Below are positions 13,209-22,776 of a stretch of 64,000 nucleotides of DNA, in pieces; positions within the stretch are counted from its first letter, which is position 1; each line of letters starts with the position of its first letter. The DNA comes from Acidimicrobiia bacterium. GTDB taxonomy: Bacteria; Actinomycetota; Acidimicrobiia; Acidimicrobiales; Poriferisodalaceae. The translations under genes were made by a program, and so were the position numbers. The DNA lies in assembly GCA_022820925.1 (NCBI GenBank), contig JAJEEO010000006.1:216976-280975 (forward strand), given 5' to 3'. The notes under the pieces were generated by a model, which was not told the origin of the DNA, searched no databases, and saw nothing but the letters and a program-made list of their open reading frames with translations.

Positions 13209-13871
13209 ATGGCGAACAAGGCGCTGGTCGCCACCAAAGTCGGCATGACACAGCTCTGGGACGACGACAACCGCGTCGTCCCGGTCACCGTTCTGCGCGT
13301 CGACGATTGCCGGGTCACTCAGGTCCGCACCACCGAGCAGGACGGCTACACCGCGGTGCAGGTCACCTATGGCCACCGCGAGGCCCGCAAGGTCAACAAG
13401 CCCATCAACGGTCACTACGAGCGAGCCGGGATCGATCCTGGCGTACGGCTCGTAGAGCTGCGGCTCGACGATGTGAGCGAAGTACCGGTCGGCACCGAAT
13501 TGGGTGCCGACCTTTTCAGTCCTGGGGAGCTTGTCGATGTGACCGCCACCTCCAAGGGCAAGGGCTTCGCCGGCACCATGAAGCGGCATAACTTCTCGGG
13601 CCAGCGCGCCAGCCATGGTGCGCACCGGGTCCACCGGGCCCCCGGCGCCATCGGCGCCTGCGCCACGCCCTCACGGGTGTTCAAAGGCACCCGCATGGCC
13701 GGCCGCATGGGCGGGGAGAAGGTCACCACGCTCAACCTCGCAGTGGTCGAGGCCGACGCCGAGCGAGGCCTGCTGCTGGTGCGCGGCTCGGTCCCGGGGC
13801 CCAAGGGCGGCACCGTCATCGTCCGCAATGCGGTCAAGGCGTCCGCGAACCAGGCGCCGGCAGAGGTCTGA
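13209..13871 (+). CDS. rplC: 50S ribosomal protein L3
   Basis: Early-assembly 50S protein near the peptidyl-transferase centre, 220 residues. It begins [17 protein letters not shown] and has the conserved [16 protein letters not shown] and the glycine-rich loop near [11 protein letters not shown] 13209 is chosen over an upstream in-frame start because the family begins here. It is the first gene of the rejoined S10 operon and is followed closely by rplD. Confidence 0.98.
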   Translation: MANKALVATKVGMTQLWDDDNRVVPVTVLRVDDCRVTQVRTTEQDGYTAVQVTYGHREARKVNKPINGHYERAGIDPGVRLVELRLDDVSEVPVGTELGADLFSPGELVDVTATSKGKGFAGTMKRHNFSGQRASHGAHRVHRAPGAIGACATPSRVFKGTRMAGRMGGEKVTTLNLAVVEADAERGLLLVRGSVPGPKGGTVIVRNAVKASANQAPAEV

Positions 13872-13881
13872 GGCGGTTGCT

Positions 13882-14538
13882 ATGACGCTCACGCTCGACG
13901 TTCGCACCCCCGACGGCGGAACCGCCGGCACCGTCGAACTCGACGAAGCCATCTTCGGCATCGAGCCGAACATGGCGGCGCTGCACCAGGCCGTCACTGC
14001 ACAGCGGGCTGCCCGCCGCAGCGGTTCTCACAGCACCCTGACCCGTGCCGAGGTGCGGGGCGGCGGTGCCAAGCCGTGGCGCCAGAAGGGCACCGGCCGG
14101 GCTCGACACGGCTCGATCCGCTCGCCGCAGTGGGTCGGCGGCGGCATCGCCCACGGGCCCAAGCCGCGCGATTACCGCCAGAAGGTGAATCGCAAGACGG
14201 TGCGGCTCGCGCTGCGCTCGGCGCTCAGCGACCGGGCTCGCAGCGAGCGCGTCATGGTCATCGACGAGTGGCGCTTTGCCCAGCCCCGCACGAAAGACGC
14301 GATCGCAGTGCTCGAGAACCTGTCCCTGTCGGGGCAGGTTCTGCTCGTTCTGGGTGACAGCGACGCGCACCGCACCGCCGGCCGCAGCTTCCGCAATCTG
14401 CCCGACGTCAGCGCGGTCAGCCCATCCGAGCTGAACGCCTACGACATCCTGCGCTCGGACTGGCTGGTCTTCACGTCGGACACGCTGCCGTCGAGTGCCG
14501 ATCCCGCCGACGCCGAGACCGAGGGGGCGGCAGAGTGA
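13882..14538 (+). CDS. rplD: 50S ribosomal protein L4
   Basis: 50S protein that lines the exit tunnel and, in many bacteria, controls its own operon. It has 218 residues. The extended loop containing [20 protein letters not shown] and the C-terminal part ending near [11 protein letters not shown] are recognisable. The last ~15 residues are an acidic Ala/Asp/Glu tail. Its stop overlaps the GTG start of rplW. Confidence 0.97.
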   Translation: MTLTLDVRTPDGGTAGTVELDEAIFGIEPNMAALHQAVTAQRAARRSGSHSTLTRAEVRGGGAKPWRQKGTGRARHGSIRSPQWVGGGIAHGPKPRDYRQKVNRKTVRLALRSALSDRARSERVMVIDEWRFAQPRTKDAIAVLENLSLSGQVLLVLGDSDAHRTAGRSFRNLPDVSAVSPSELNAYDILRSDWLVFTSDTLPSSADPADAETEGAAE

Positions 14539-14825
14539 AGGACCCCCGCGACGTGCTGATCGCGCCGGTCATCTCTGAGAAGTCGTACGACTTTCTCGAA
14601 GAGGGCATCTACGTGTTCCGCGTGCATCCCTCGGCGAGCAAGCCCGAGATCCGCCAAGCGGTCGAGTCGATCTTCGACGTCAAGGTCGCCAAGGTCAACA
14701 CGCTCAACCGCAAGGGCAAGAAGCGGCGCAACCGGCGCAACAACACCGTCGGCAAGCGGTCGGACACCAAGCGGGCCATCGTCACCCTCGTCGAGGGCGA
14801 CTTGATCCAGATCTTCAACTCGTAG
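14535..14825 (+). CDS. rplW: 50S ribosomal protein L23
   Basis: Exit-tunnel rim protein where trigger factor and SRP dock, 96 residues. [18 protein letters not shown], the [12 protein letters not shown] loop and the C-terminal GDLIQIF are typical. The GTG start overlaps the rplD stop (GTGA), indicating translational coupling. Confidence 0.97.
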   Translation: MKDPRDVLIAPVISEKSYDFLEEGIYVFRVHPSASKPEIRQAVESIFDVKVAKVNTLNRKGKKRRNRRNNTVGKRSDTKRAIVTLVEGDLIQIFNS

Positions 14826-14833
14826 GACTGCTG

Positions 14834-15670
14834 ATGGGCATTCGAGTACGCAAGCCGACGAGTCCCGGGCGAAGGTTCCAGACGGTCTCGGATTTCGCCG
14901 ATCTCACGGCGTCCAAGCCCGAGCGTTCCCTCATCGCCAAGCAGCACTCCACCGGCGGGCGCAACAACTACGGCCGCAAGACCTCCCGCCATCGCGGGGG
15001 CGGCCACAAGCAGCGCTACCGCGTGATCGATTTCCGCCGCAACAAGGACGGGGTGCCCGCCACGGTCGCCACGATCGAGTACGACCCCAACCGCAACGCA
15101 CGCATCGCACTGCTGCACTACCACGACGGCGAGAAGCGCTACATCCTGGCGCCCGCCGGAATCGAGGTGGGCGACAAGCTGGCCAACGGTTCAGGAGCCG
15201 AAGTGCGAGTCGGCAATGCCATGCCGCTGCGCTACGTGCCGGTCGGCACCACCGTGCACAATGTGGAGCTGAAGCCGGGAGGCGGCGGCCGCATGGCCCG
15301 CTCGGCTGGTTCCAGCGTGCAGCTCGTGGCCAAGGAGGGTGCGTATGCCACCCTGCGGCTGCCCTCCACGGAGATGCGCCGGGTGCCGATCGACTGCCGC
15401 GCCACCATCGGCTCGGTCGGCAACGCCGAGGCCGATCTCGTCAAGATCGGCAAGGCGGGCCGCAATCGCTACAAGGGGGTTCGCCCCCAGACCCGGGGCG
15501 TGGCCATGAACCCCGTCGACCACCCCTTGGGCGGCGGCGAGGGCAAGTCCTCCGGCGGCCGTCACCCGGTATCGCCCTGGGGCAAGCCCGAGGGCCGCAC
15601 CCGCTCGAAGAACCGCAAGTCCAACGACCTCATCGTCCGTCGTCGCCGGACACGAGGGTCCCGGAGGTAG
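14834..15670 (+). CDS. rplB: 50S ribosomal protein L2
   Basis: Core 50S protein needed for subunit association and peptidyl transfer, 278 residues. It begins [14 protein letters not shown] and contains [17 protein letters not shown] and the C-terminal [26 protein letters not shown], including the conserved His of the peptidyl-transferase region. Standard position between rplW and rpsS. Confidence 0.99.
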   Translation: MGIRVRKPTSPGRRFQTVSDFADLTASKPERSLIAKQHSTGGRNNYGRKTSRHRGGGHKQRYRVIDFRRNKDGVPATVATIEYDPNRNARIALLHYHDGEKRYILAPAGIEVGDKLANGSGAEVRVGNAMPLRYVPVGTTVHNVELKPGGGGRMARSAGSSVQLVAKEGAYATLRLPSTEMRRVPIDCRATIGSVGNAEADLVKIGKAGRNRYKGVRPQTRGVAMNPVDHPLGGGEGKSSGGRHPVSPWGKPEGRTRSKNRKSNDLIVRRRRTRGSRR

Positions 15671-15674
15671 AGCG

Positions 15675-15953
15675 ATGCCGCGCAGTCTCAAGAAGGGCCC
15701 GTTCGTCGACGACCACCTGCTGTCAAAGGTGGACGAGTTGAACGAGAGCGGCGAGCGCAAGGTCATCAAGACGTGGAGCCGGCGCTCCACGATCATCCCC
15801 GAGATGATCGGCCACACCATTGCCGTGCACGACGGGCGCAAGCACCTGCCGGTGTACGTCACCGAGTCCATGGTGGGCCACAAGCTGGGCGAGTTCGCGC
15901 CGACGCGGACGTTCAAGTTCCACGCCGGCCAGGAGCGAGGGGGCCGACGATGA
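15675..15953 (+). CDS. rpsS: 30S ribosomal protein S19
   Basis: 30S head protein, 92 residues. [39 protein letters not shown] and [12 protein letters not shown] are all conserved. Its stop overlaps the ATG of rplV. Confidence 0.98.
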   Translation: MPRSLKKGPFVDDHLLSKVDELNESGERKVIKTWSRRSTIIPEMIGHTIAVHDGRKHLPVYVTESMVGHKLGEFAPTRTFKFHAGQERGGRR

Positions 15954-16657
15954 GCGGTCTCATCGACCTTGACGTCATCGCAGGGGCCAAAGCGACGCTT
16001 CGATACGGCCGGCTGTCGGCGTCCAAGGCCCGGGTGGTGCTCAATCTCATCCGCGACGAAGACCTGGCCCTGGCTCGCGACCGGCTGCGATTCTGCGAGC
16101 GCGGCGCTGCCGAAGTGGTGTCCAAGGTGCTCGAGAGCGCCGTGGCGAACGCCACCAACAACGAACAACTCGACGCTGACGAGCTGTATGTGGCTGAATG
16201 CTGGGCCGACGAGGGACCGGTGCTGAAGCGCTGGCGCCCGCGGGCACGCGGACGAGCCACGCGCATCCACAAGCAGACCTGTCACATCACAGTGATCGTT
16301 GCGCAGCTCAGCCCCGAGGAGCTCGAGATGCGTGAGGCCCGCTTGGCCGCCTCGGGCTCGCAGACCGCCGCGGCGGCTCGCGCGGCACGTGTGGCCGCCA
16401 GCCGTGCAGCCGAAACGGGCGACGACGAGCCCGACATCGAGGCAGAACTCGATGAAGCAGCGGTTGTCGAGGCGGACGAGGCGGCCGAAGCGGTCGATTC
16501 ACCAGATCCAGCCGCGGTCGACGAGGCAGCCGGCGCCGATGCAGCCGCCGAGGACGAGGCCGTTGCCGAGGACGAGGCCGAATCACACCAAGCCAGCGAT
16601 ATCAGCGGGGACGATGCCGCTGACCCCGAAGCTGACGACCCCGAAGAAAAGAACTGA
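15950..16657 (+). CDS. rplV: 50S ribosomal protein L22 with long acidic C-terminal extension
   Basis: Exit-tunnel protein L22. The globular part and beta-hairpin occupy about residues 1-125, including [26 protein letters not shown] and [20 protein letters not shown]. About 110 further residues follow, first an Ala/Arg-rich stretch and then a low-complexity Ala/Asp/Glu tail with repeats such as [11 protein letters not shown]. Total 235 residues against about 110-130 in most bacteria. ATG 15950 overlaps the rpsS stop and matches the family start. The tail would lie on the ribosome surface; its function is unknown. Confidence 0.95.
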   Translation: MSGLIDLDVIAGAKATLRYGRLSASKARVVLNLIRDEDLALARDRLRFCERGAAEVVSKVLESAVANATNNEQLDADELYVAECWADEGPVLKRWRPRARGRATRIHKQTCHITVIVAQLSPEELEMREARLAASGSQTAAAARAARVAASRAAETGDDEPDIEAELDEAAVVEADEAAEAVDSPDPAAVDEAAGADAAAEDEAVAEDEAESHQASDISGDDAADPEADDPEEKN

Positions 16658-16659
16658 TC

Positions 16660-17547
16660 ATGGGTCAGAAGGTCAACCCGTACGGTTTCCGCTTGGGAAT
16701 CACCACCGATTGGAAGTCGCGCTGGTACGCCGACAAGGAGTACCAGGACTACCTCATCGAGGATTGGAAGATCCGCGACTTCCTGCGGACTGAGCTGCCG
16801 CATGCAGCCATCAGCCGCATCGAGGTGGAGCGCACCCGGGATCGCCTGCGGGTTGACGTGCACACCGCCCGTCCCGGCATCGTCATCGGGCGCCGCGGGA
16901 GCGAGGCCGACCGTCTGCGCACCAAGCTCGGCAAGATCTCCGGCAATCCCAAGGTGCAGCTCAACATCCAGGAGATCAAACAGCCCGAGCTGGAAGCAGC
17001 GCTCATCGCCCAGGGGGTGGCAGATCAGCTCGCCGGCCGCGTCGCGTTCCGCCGGGCCATGAAGCGTGCCGTGCAGAACGCGCAGAAGGCGGGCGCGCTC
17101 GGCATCCGGGTGCAGTGCTCAGGCCGGCTCGGCGGCTCCGAGATGGCCCGTACCGAGTGGTACCGCGAGGGCCGCGTGCCGCTGCACACGCTGCGTGCCG
17201 ACATCGATTACGGCTTCCGCGAGGCCCGTACCACCGCGGGGCGCATCGGCGTCAAGGTGTGGCTCTACAAGGGCGACATCCTTCCCTACAAGGTGTCCTC
17301 CGACGAGCGCATTCACCGCGAGGCCGCCATGGCAACCGGGCAGACCTCCGGCGACGGCGCACCTCCCGCAGGCGTCGTGACATCGGCCGGCCGGCGCAAC
17401 GATCTCGATGAGCTGCCCGAAGAACCGGTCCCGCTGCTGCGTGAGGCCGACCCCGAATTCGAGCGCCTGCTCGAAGAGGAAGAGCAGATCGAGCGGGCCA
17501 CGCGCGATCAGTCCCAGACGCCCAACTTCAGGCCGGGAGACGACTGA
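16660..17547 (+). CDS. rpsC: 30S ribosomal protein S3
   Basis: mRNA-entry-channel protein, 295 residues. [21 protein letters not shown], the KH domain with [15 protein letters not shown], and [31 protein letters not shown] are intact. The last ~70 residues form an extra acidic, low-conservation tail. It follows rplV by two bases, and its stop overlaps the rplP start. Confidence 0.98.
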   Translation: MGQKVNPYGFRLGITTDWKSRWYADKEYQDYLIEDWKIRDFLRTELPHAAISRIEVERTRDRLRVDVHTARPGIVIGRRGSEADRLRTKLGKISGNPKVQLNIQEIKQPELEAALIAQGVADQLAGRVAFRRAMKRAVQNAQKAGALGIRVQCSGRLGGSEMARTEWYREGRVPLHTLRADIDYGFREARTTAGRIGVKVWLYKGDILPYKVSSDERIHREAAMATGQTSGDGAPPAGVVTSAGRRNDLDELPEEPVPLLREADPEFERLLEEEEQIERATRDQSQTPNFRPGDD

Positions 17548-17963
17548 TGCTGATGCCTCGCAAGGTGAAGCACCGCAAGGCGCATCGCGGCCGCATGAAG
17601 GGCCGCACCAAGGGCGGCACGGCCGTGCACTTCGGCGACTACGGCATCCAGGCGCTCGAGCCAGGCTGGATCACGGCCCGCCAGATCGAGGCGGCTCGTA
17701 TCGCCATGACCCGCCATGTCAAGCGCGGCGGCAAGGTGTGGATCAACATCTTTCCCGACAAGCCGGTGACCGCAAAACCCGCGGAGACCCGCATGGGGTC
17801 CGGCAAGGGCAACCCGGAAAAGTGGGTTGCGGTGGTGAAGCCGGGTCGGGTGATGTTCGAGCTGGGCGGCGTGAACGCCGAGCTGGCTCGCGGCGCCATG
17901 GAGCGCGCCATCCAGAAGCTGCCCGTGCGGGCACGTGTGATCTCGCGAGAGGAGGCCATCTGA
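17547..17963 (+). CDS. rplP: 50S ribosomal protein L16
   Basis: 50S protein near the A-site tRNA elbow, 138 residues. [19 protein letters not shown] is the standard N-terminus, and the [22 protein letters not shown] region is conserved. Starts inside the rpsC stop codon and overlaps rpmC at its own stop, so all three are coupled. Confidence 0.98.
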   Translation: MLMPRKVKHRKAHRGRMKGRTKGGTAVHFGDYGIQALEPGWITARQIEAARIAMTRHVKRGGKVWINIFPDKPVTAKPAETRMGSGKGNPEKWVAVVKPGRVMFELGGVNAELARGAMERAIQKLPVRARVISREEAI

Positions 17964-18229
17964 TGGCCAAGGCCGCGACGCTTCGCACGCTGTCTGACGA
18001 CCAGCTGCTCGACGAGCTCGAGAGCGCCCGCCAGGAGCTGTTCAACCTGCGGTTCGCATTCGCCACCGGGCAGCTCGACAACTCAGCGCAGATGTCCGCG
18101 ACCCGGCGTGACATCGCACGCATTCACACAGTGCTGCGTGAGCGTGAGATCGCTGCCGCCGACGCGCTGGCCGGCGCCTCGCAGGGCTCGGCCGGAGTCG
18201 ACACTGCGGAGACAGGAGACCCCTCATGA
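17963..18229 (+). CDS. rpmC: 50S ribosomal protein L29
   Basis: Small helical 50S protein by the tunnel exit, 88 residues. LRTLSDDQLLDELESARQELFNLRF and ARIHTVLRERE match the family. The ~20-residue Ala/Gly/Asp tail makes it slightly longer than usual. ATG overlaps the rplP stop and its own stop overlaps rpsQ. Confidence 0.96.
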   Translation: MAKAATLRTLSDDQLLDELESARQELFNLRFAFATGQLDNSAQMSATRRDIARIHTVLREREIAAADALAGASQGSAGVDTAETGDPS

Positions 18230-18504
18230 ACACAGAGTCGGCACCTGACGCTGAGCGCAACCGGCGCAAGATCCGTGAGGGCATCGTCACCTCCACCAAG
18301 ATGGACCGCACCGCAGTGGTCGCGGTGATCGAGCGCGTGCGCCACCCCCGCTACTTCAAGACCGTTCAGCGCACGAAGAAGCTCTACGTCCACGACCCCG
18401 ACCGAGACACGCGTCCGGGTGACCGGGTGCGCGTCATGGAGACCCGCCCGATCTCGAAGACCAAGCGCTGGCGCCTGGTGGAGATCACCGAGCGGGCCCG
18501 CTGA
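18226..18504 (+). CDS. rpsQ: 30S ribosomal protein S17
   Basis: Primary 16S rRNA-binding protein, 92 residues. GIVTSTKMDRTAVVAVIERVRHPRY and the C-terminal RPISKTKRWRLVEI are diagnostic. The ATG overlaps the rpmC stop. rplN follows after 30 bp. Confidence 0.97.
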   Translation: MNTESAPDAERNRRKIREGIVTSTKMDRTAVVAVIERVRHPRYFKTVQRTKKLYVHDPDRDTRPGDRVRVMETRPISKTKRWRLVEITERAR

Positions 18505-18534
18505 GCGCCGGGCCAGAGAAGAACTGCGTACCTG

Positions 18535-18903
18535 ATGATCCAGCAAGAATCCCGACTCAAAGTCGCCGACAACTCGGGTGCCCGCGAGGTGCTGTGCATC
18601 CGCGTGCTCGGCGGCACGGGTCGTCGTTACGCCTCCATCGGCGATGTGTTCATCGCCACCGTGAAGGACGCGATTCCCGGTGCCTCGGTGCGCAAAGGCG
18701 ACGTGGTGCGCTGCGTCGTGGTGCGCACTCGCAAGGAGCGCCGCCGTCCCGACGGCAGCTACATCCGCTTCGACGAGAACGCTGCCGTGCTCGTCGACGA
18801 CAACCGCCAGCCGCGGGGCACCCGCATCTTCGGCCCCGTCGGCCGCGAGCTGCGCGACAAGCGTTTCATGCGCATCGTGTCGCTTGCGCCAGAGGTCCTC
18901 TGA
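18535..18903 (+). CDS. rplN: 50S ribosomal protein L14
   Basis: 50S intersubunit-face protein, 122 residues. [49 protein letters not shown] and the C-terminal [13 protein letters not shown] are canonical. First gene of the classical spc segment; rplX follows after 10 bp. Confidence 0.98.
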   Translation: MIQQESRLKVADNSGAREVLCIRVLGGTGRRYASIGDVFIATVKDAIPGASVRKGDVVRCVVVRTRKERRRPDGSYIRFDENAAVLVDDNRQPRGTRIFGPVGRELRDKRFMRIVSLAPEVL

Positions 18904-18913
18904 GGGAGTGGAG

Positions 18914-19255
18914 ATGTCACGTCAGCGAAACCAGCTGCCCCGGCTGCGAGTCCGCAAGGGCGACACCGTGCGCGTGATGGCTGGCCCCGACAAGGGCCGT
19001 GAGGGCGAGGTCGTCTCGGTCGACCCGCTGCGGCGCCGCCTCACGGTGGAGGGCGTGAACGTCGGCCACAAGCACCAGCGCCCCTCCCAGCAGAACCAGG
19101 AAGGCCAGATCATCGACTACCTGCTGCCGATCGACGTGTCGAACGTCGCGGTCGTGTGCCCCCGCACGGGCCAGCCAGGTCGGGTCGGGTTCCGTCTCGA
19201 AGGCGAACGCAAGGTGCGCTACCACCGGGCTTCTGGGGAGGAACTGCCGTCATGA
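18914..19255 (+). CDS. rplX: 50S ribosomal protein L24
   Basis: 50S assembly-initiation protein, 113 residues. The KOW motif lies in [21 protein letters not shown], followed by [21 protein letters not shown] 18914, preceded by GGGAG, gives the canonical N-terminus. Its stop overlaps the rplE start. Confidence 0.97.
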   Translation: MSRQRNQLPRLRVRKGDTVRVMAGPDKGREGEVVSVDPLRRRLTVEGVNVGHKHQRPSQQNQEGQIIDYLLPIDVSNVAVVCPRTGQPGRVGFRLEGERKVRYHRASGEELPS

Positions 19256-19851
19256 GCGTGACAGAAGCTCCCGAGGCCGCCAACCCGCCGGCGCGGCCCG
19301 AGCCGCGGATGAAGGTGCTCTACCGAGACTCCGTGCGCGCCCAGCTCCAGCAAGATCTGGGGCTCGGAAACATCATGCAGGTGCCCGCGCTCAGCAAGAT
19401 CAGCGTCAACATGGGCGTCGGCGCGGCACTCACGAACCGGGGCCTGCTCGAAGGCGCCATCGACGACCTCAGCCGCATCTGCGGCCAGCGACCGGCGATC
19501 ACCCGGGCCAAGCGCTCGATCGCAGGGTTCAAGCTGCGCGAGGGCAACGCCATCGGCGCCCGCGTGACGCTCCGCCGCGATCGCATGTGGGAGTTCTACG
19601 ACCGGCTCGTGTCGCTGGCGATCCCGCGCATCCGGGACTTCCGCGGTCTGTCGCCGCGCAGCTTCGACGGGCACGGCAACTACACGTTCGGCATCACCGA
19701 ACAGCTGGTCTTTCCGGAAATCGATTACGACAGCGTCAACCAGATCCGGGGCATGGACATCACGCTCGTGACGTCGGCAGTCGACGACGAGGGCGGACGT
19801 GCCCTGCTCGATGCGCTCGGATTCCCATTCCGCCAGGGTCCGACCCCCTAG
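19252..19851 (+). CDS. rplE: 50S ribosomal protein L5
   Basis: 5S rRNA-binding protein of the central protuberance, 199 residues. An ~18-residue Pro/Ala-rich N-terminal lead precedes the family sequence at [40 protein letters not shown] and [21 protein letters not shown] are diagnostic. The ATG overlaps the rplX stop. Confidence 0.97.
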   Translation: MSVTEAPEAANPPARPEPRMKVLYRDSVRAQLQQDLGLGNIMQVPALSKISVNMGVGAALTNRGLLEGAIDDLSRICGQRPAITRAKRSIAGFKLREGNAIGARVTLRRDRMWEFYDRLVSLAIPRIRDFRGLSPRSFDGHGNYTFGITEQLVFPEIDYDSVNQIRGMDITLVTSAVDDEGGRALLDALGFPFRQGPTP

Positions 19852-19886
19852 CACCTCACTTCACACCTCCAGAAAAGGCAGTACTG

Positions 19887-20072
19887 ATGGCCAAGAAGGC
19901 ACTGATCAACAAGCAGCAGCGCACTCCCAAGTTCAAGGTGCGCGCCTATACGCGCTGTCGCGTGTGCGGTCGACCGCGGTCGGTGTACCGCAAGTTCGGG
20001 CTGTGTCGAGTGTGCCTACGAGAGATGGTCCATGCCGGCGAGGTGCCCGGCGTGACCAAGGCCAGCTGGTGA
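19887..20072 (+). CDS. rpsN: 30S ribosomal protein S14, zinc-binding type Z
   Basis: Short 61-residue form of S14. The [20 protein letters not shown] zinc ribbon has all four Cys, so this is the zinc-requiring type rather than the longer Cys-free form made under zinc limitation. [24 protein letters not shown] and the C-terminal [11 protein letters not shown] are standard. ATG 19887 is preceded by an AAAAGG ribosome-binding site. Confidence 0.98.
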   Translation: MAKKALINKQQRTPKFKVRAYTRCRVCGRPRSVYRKFGLCRVCLREMVHAGEVPGVTKASW

Positions 20073-20085
20073 AGGAGGTGCGCAC

Positions 20086-20490
20086 ATGTCGATGACCGAC
20101 CCCATCGCGGACATGCTCACCCGCATCCGCAATGCCAACCTGGTGTTCAAGGACGAGGTGGCCATGCCGTCCTCGAAGCAGAAGGAGCGCCTTGCGGCGA
20201 TCCTCAAGCGCGAGGGCTACGTGAGCGATTTCAAGGTGGAAGGCTCCCATGGCAGCCCCGACCGCAAGCTCACCATCAACCTGAAGTACACGTCGGACCG
20301 GGATCGGACGATCTCGGGACTGCAGCGGGTCTCCAAGCCCGGGCTGCGCGTGTACACCAAGTCCGACAAGGTGCCCCGCGTGCTCGGCGGCCTCGGCATT
20401 GCCGTGCTGTCCACGAGCCGGGGCCTGATGACCGACCGCGAAGCCCGCCGCAACCGCATGGGCGGCGAGGTCCTCTGTTACGTCTGGTAG
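20086..20490 (+). CDS. rpsH: 30S ribosomal protein S8
   Basis: Primary 16S rRNA-binding protein, 134 residues, full length. [37 protein letters not shown] and the C-terminal [20 protein letters not shown] are canonical. An AAGGAGG ribosome-binding site sits just before the ATG. Confidence 0.98.
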   Translation: MSMTDPIADMLTRIRNANLVFKDEVAMPSSKQKERLAAILKREGYVSDFKVEGSHGSPDRKLTINLKYTSDRDRTISGLQRVSKPGLRVYTKSDKVPRVLGGLGIAVLSTSRGLMTDREARRNRMGGEVLCYVW

Positions 20491-20499
20491 GAGGCGACG

Positions 20500-21069
20500 A
20501 TGTCACGCGTGGGCAAGGCGCCCATCTCGATCCCCGACGGGGTGACGGTGACCGCACAGCCGGCCCCTGATGCCGCCGGTGCGGGCTCTGGTGCCGTGGT
20601 GACGGTCAGCGGCCCGCAGGGTGAGCTCACCCGCGAGCTGGCCGCGGGCATCACGGTGAGCGTCGACGACGGCACCGCCACCGTGGACCGGGCCGACGAC
20701 AGCCGATCGCAGAGGTCGCTGCACGGGCTCAGCCGGGCGCTCGTGGCCAACATGGTCGAAGGCGTCTCGGCGGGCTTCTCCAAGGAGCTGCAGATCGTCG
20801 GCGTCGGTTACCGGGCCGCGGCCCGCGGGCCCGCAGCGCTGGAGCTGTCGCTGGGCTTCAGCCATACGGTGCCGGTGCAGGCACCGGAGGGCATCAACTT
20901 CGAGGTGCCGAGCCAGACACAGATCATCGTGAAGGGCATCGACAAGCAGCTCGTCGGGCAGGTCGCGGCGAACATCCGCAAGCTGCGCAAGCCCGAGCCC
21001 TACAAGGGCAAGGGCATCCGCTACGTCAACGAGCGCGTGCAGCGCAAAGCCGGAAAGGCGGCGAAGTGA
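20500..21069 (+). CDS. rplF: 50S ribosomal protein L6
   Basis: 50S protein at the GTPase-associated side, 189 residues. [15 protein letters not shown] starts it, with [24 protein letters not shown] and the C-terminal [12 protein letters not shown] typical of the family. An insertion of about 10 Ala/Gly residues near residue 25 is slightly unusual. Its stop overlaps the GTG start of rplR. Confidence 0.98.
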   Translation: MSRVGKAPISIPDGVTVTAQPAPDAAGAGSGAVVTVSGPQGELTRELAAGITVSVDDGTATVDRADDSRSQRSLHGLSRALVANMVEGVSAGFSKELQIVGVGYRAAARGPAALELSLGFSHTVPVQAPEGINFEVPSQTQIIVKGIDKQLVGQVAANIRKLRKPEPYKGKGIRYVNERVQRKAGKAAK

Positions 21070-21425
21070 GCGTTCCCCCCAAGGCAGCGCGACGGGCTCG
21101 ACGCCGCAATCGCGTCCGCAAGCGGGTGTCAGGCACTGCCGAGCGCCCGCGCCTCGCGGTGTTCCGGTCGAACCGGCACATCAGCGCCCAGCTCATCGAC
21201 GACGACGCAGGCCGCACCCTGGCATCCGCGTCGACGCGCGAGGCCGTGCTGGCGACTGCAGGCGGCGGCAACGTATCTGCCGCCGGCGAAGTCGGACGCC
21301 TGATTGCCGAGCGCGGCGTCTCGGCCGGCACCACGACCGTGGTCTTCGACCGCGGCGGCAATCGATACCACGGCCGCGTCGCGGCCCTTGCAGATGCTGC
21401 CCGCGAGGGCGGCCTGAAGTTCTGA
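21066..21425 (+). CDS. rplR: 50S ribosomal protein L18
   Basis: 5S rRNA-binding protein, 119 residues. [35 protein letters not shown] and the C-terminal [26 protein letters not shown] are diagnostic. GTG 21066 overlaps the rplF stop. Confidence 0.97.
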   Translation: MSVPPKAARRARRRNRVRKRVSGTAERPRLAVFRSNRHISAQLIDDDAGRTLASASTREAVLATAGGGNVSAAGEVGRLIAERGVSAGTTTVVFDRGGNRYHGRVAALADAAREGGLKF

Positions 21426-21435
21426 GGGAGAACTC

Positions 21436-22086
21436 GTGGCAGACGCACCTACGACCGAGGCTCCACGGGAGCGCGGCGCCGGCCGGCGCCCGCGCGAGCG
21501 GCAGTTCGACAACCCGCGCAACAGCGGGGACGAGGGCCTGCGCGAGTCGCGGGTCATCGACATCAACCGTGTGGCCAAGGTCGTCAAGGGCGGGCGCCGT
21601 TTCTCGTTCTCCGCGCTCGTGGTGATCGGCGACGGCGCCGGCCGGGTGGGCCTGGGCTACGGCAAGGCGAAGGAAGTGCCGCTGGCCATTCAGAAGGGCA
21701 CCGAGGAGGCGCGCAAGAGCCTGTTCGACGTGCCGCTGGCCGGCTCCACGATCATCCATCCCGTGCTGGGCGTGATGGGCGCCGGCAAGGTGCTGCTGCA
21801 GCCCGCCGCGCCTGGTACCGGCGTCATCGCCGGCGGCGCAGCGCGGGCGATCCTGGAGGAGGCGGGCATCAGCGACGTGCTGGCCAAGTCCTTGGGTTCG
21901 TCCAACCACATCAATGTGGCCCGCGCGACGATCGCCGGGCTGGCTGCGCTGAAGCGACCCGACGAGGTCGCCAAGCTGCGCGGGCTGTCGGCCGAGGAGT
22001 GCATCCCCGCCGGCTTGCTGGAGGCCTACCGCGAGACCGAGCGCACTCGCAAGCTGACCGATTCGGACGTGGGAGCGCACACATGA
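21436..22086 (+). CDS. rpsE: 30S ribosomal protein S5
   Basis: Translation-fidelity protein, 216 residues. A variable, charged N-terminus of ~35 residues precedes the family core: [29 protein letters not shown] and the [15 protein letters not shown] region. The C-terminal [11 protein letters not shown] is somewhat divergent. GTG start after GGGAG; its stop overlaps rpmD. Confidence 0.97.
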   Translation: MADAPTTEAPRERGAGRRPRERQFDNPRNSGDEGLRESRVIDINRVAKVVKGGRRFSFSALVVIGDGAGRVGLGYGKAKEVPLAIQKGTEEARKSLFDVPLAGSTIIHPVLGVMGAGKVLLQPAAPGTGVIAGGAARAILEEAGISDVLAKSLGSSNHINVARATIAGLAALKRPDEVAKLRGLSAEECIPAGLLEAYRETERTRKLTDSDVGAHT

Positions 22087-22292
22087 CCCAGATCGTCGTG
22101 ACTCAGGTGCGTTCGGCCATCGGGGCCAAGCCCAAGGCGCGTGGCGCCCTGCGGGCCCTCGGGCTCGGGAAGATCGGCCGCAGCCATACCCTTCCTGACC
22201 GACCCGAGATCCGCGGCATGCTGCGCAAGGTCAGCCACTTGATCACCGTTCACGAGATTCCAGGGGAGGTCGGCGATGCTGAAACTGCATGA
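22083..22292 (+). CDS. rpmD: 50S ribosomal protein L30
   Basis: Small 50S protein, 69 residues. [34 protein letters not shown] matches L30. ATG overlaps the rpsE stop, and its 3' end overlaps the rplO start by 17 bases in another frame. Confidence 0.96.
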   Translation: MTQIVVTQVRSAIGAKPKARGALRALGLGKIGRSHTLPDRPEIRGMLRKVSHLITVHEIPGEVGDAETA

Positions 22293-22767
22293 CCTGACCC
22301 CGCCGCCGGGTGCGAGGCGCAAGCGCAAGCGGGTGGCCCGCGGCACAGGCGGCAAGGGCGGCAAGACCGCAGGCCGCGGCACCAAGGGCACCCGGGCACG
22401 GGGGACCGTGCCGGTCTGGTACGAAGGCGGCCAGCTGCCGCTGCAGGTCCGCCTTCCCAAGCGGAAGGGCTTCACGAACCCGTTCCGGGTGGCCTACCAG
22501 CCGGTGAACCTTGACACGCTTGATGCGTGCGGCCTCGACGACATCACGCCTGAGGCACTGCTGGGCCGTGGGTTGGTATCGGCGGGCTCGATGGTCAAGG
22601 TGCTCGGCCGCGGCGAGATCACCCGGCCGATCACGGTGAAGGCTCACGCAGCCTCCGCCTCGGCCCGTGCGGCTATCGAGGGCGCCGGGGGCAGCATCGA
22701 GATCCTGCCGCCCACATTCAAGGGCCCGCGGCCAGCCGCTCAGGGCAACCAGCACACCAATCGCTAG
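22276..22767 (+). CDS. rplO: 50S ribosomal protein L15
   Basis: Late-assembly 50S protein, 163 residues. [22 protein letters not shown], the Gly/Lys/Arg-rich GGKGGKTAGRGTKG segment and the GGQLPLQVRLPKRKGF core are typical. Last ribosomal gene before secY. Confidence 0.97.
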   Translation: MLKLHDLTPPPGARRKRKRVARGTGGKGGKTAGRGTKGTRARGTVPVWYEGGQLPLQVRLPKRKGFTNPFRVAYQPVNLDTLDACGLDDITPEALLGRGLVSAGSMVKVLGRGEITRPITVKAHAASASARAAIEGAGGSIEILPPTFKGPRPAAQGNQHTNR

Positions 22768-22776
22768 GGGCTCGTC

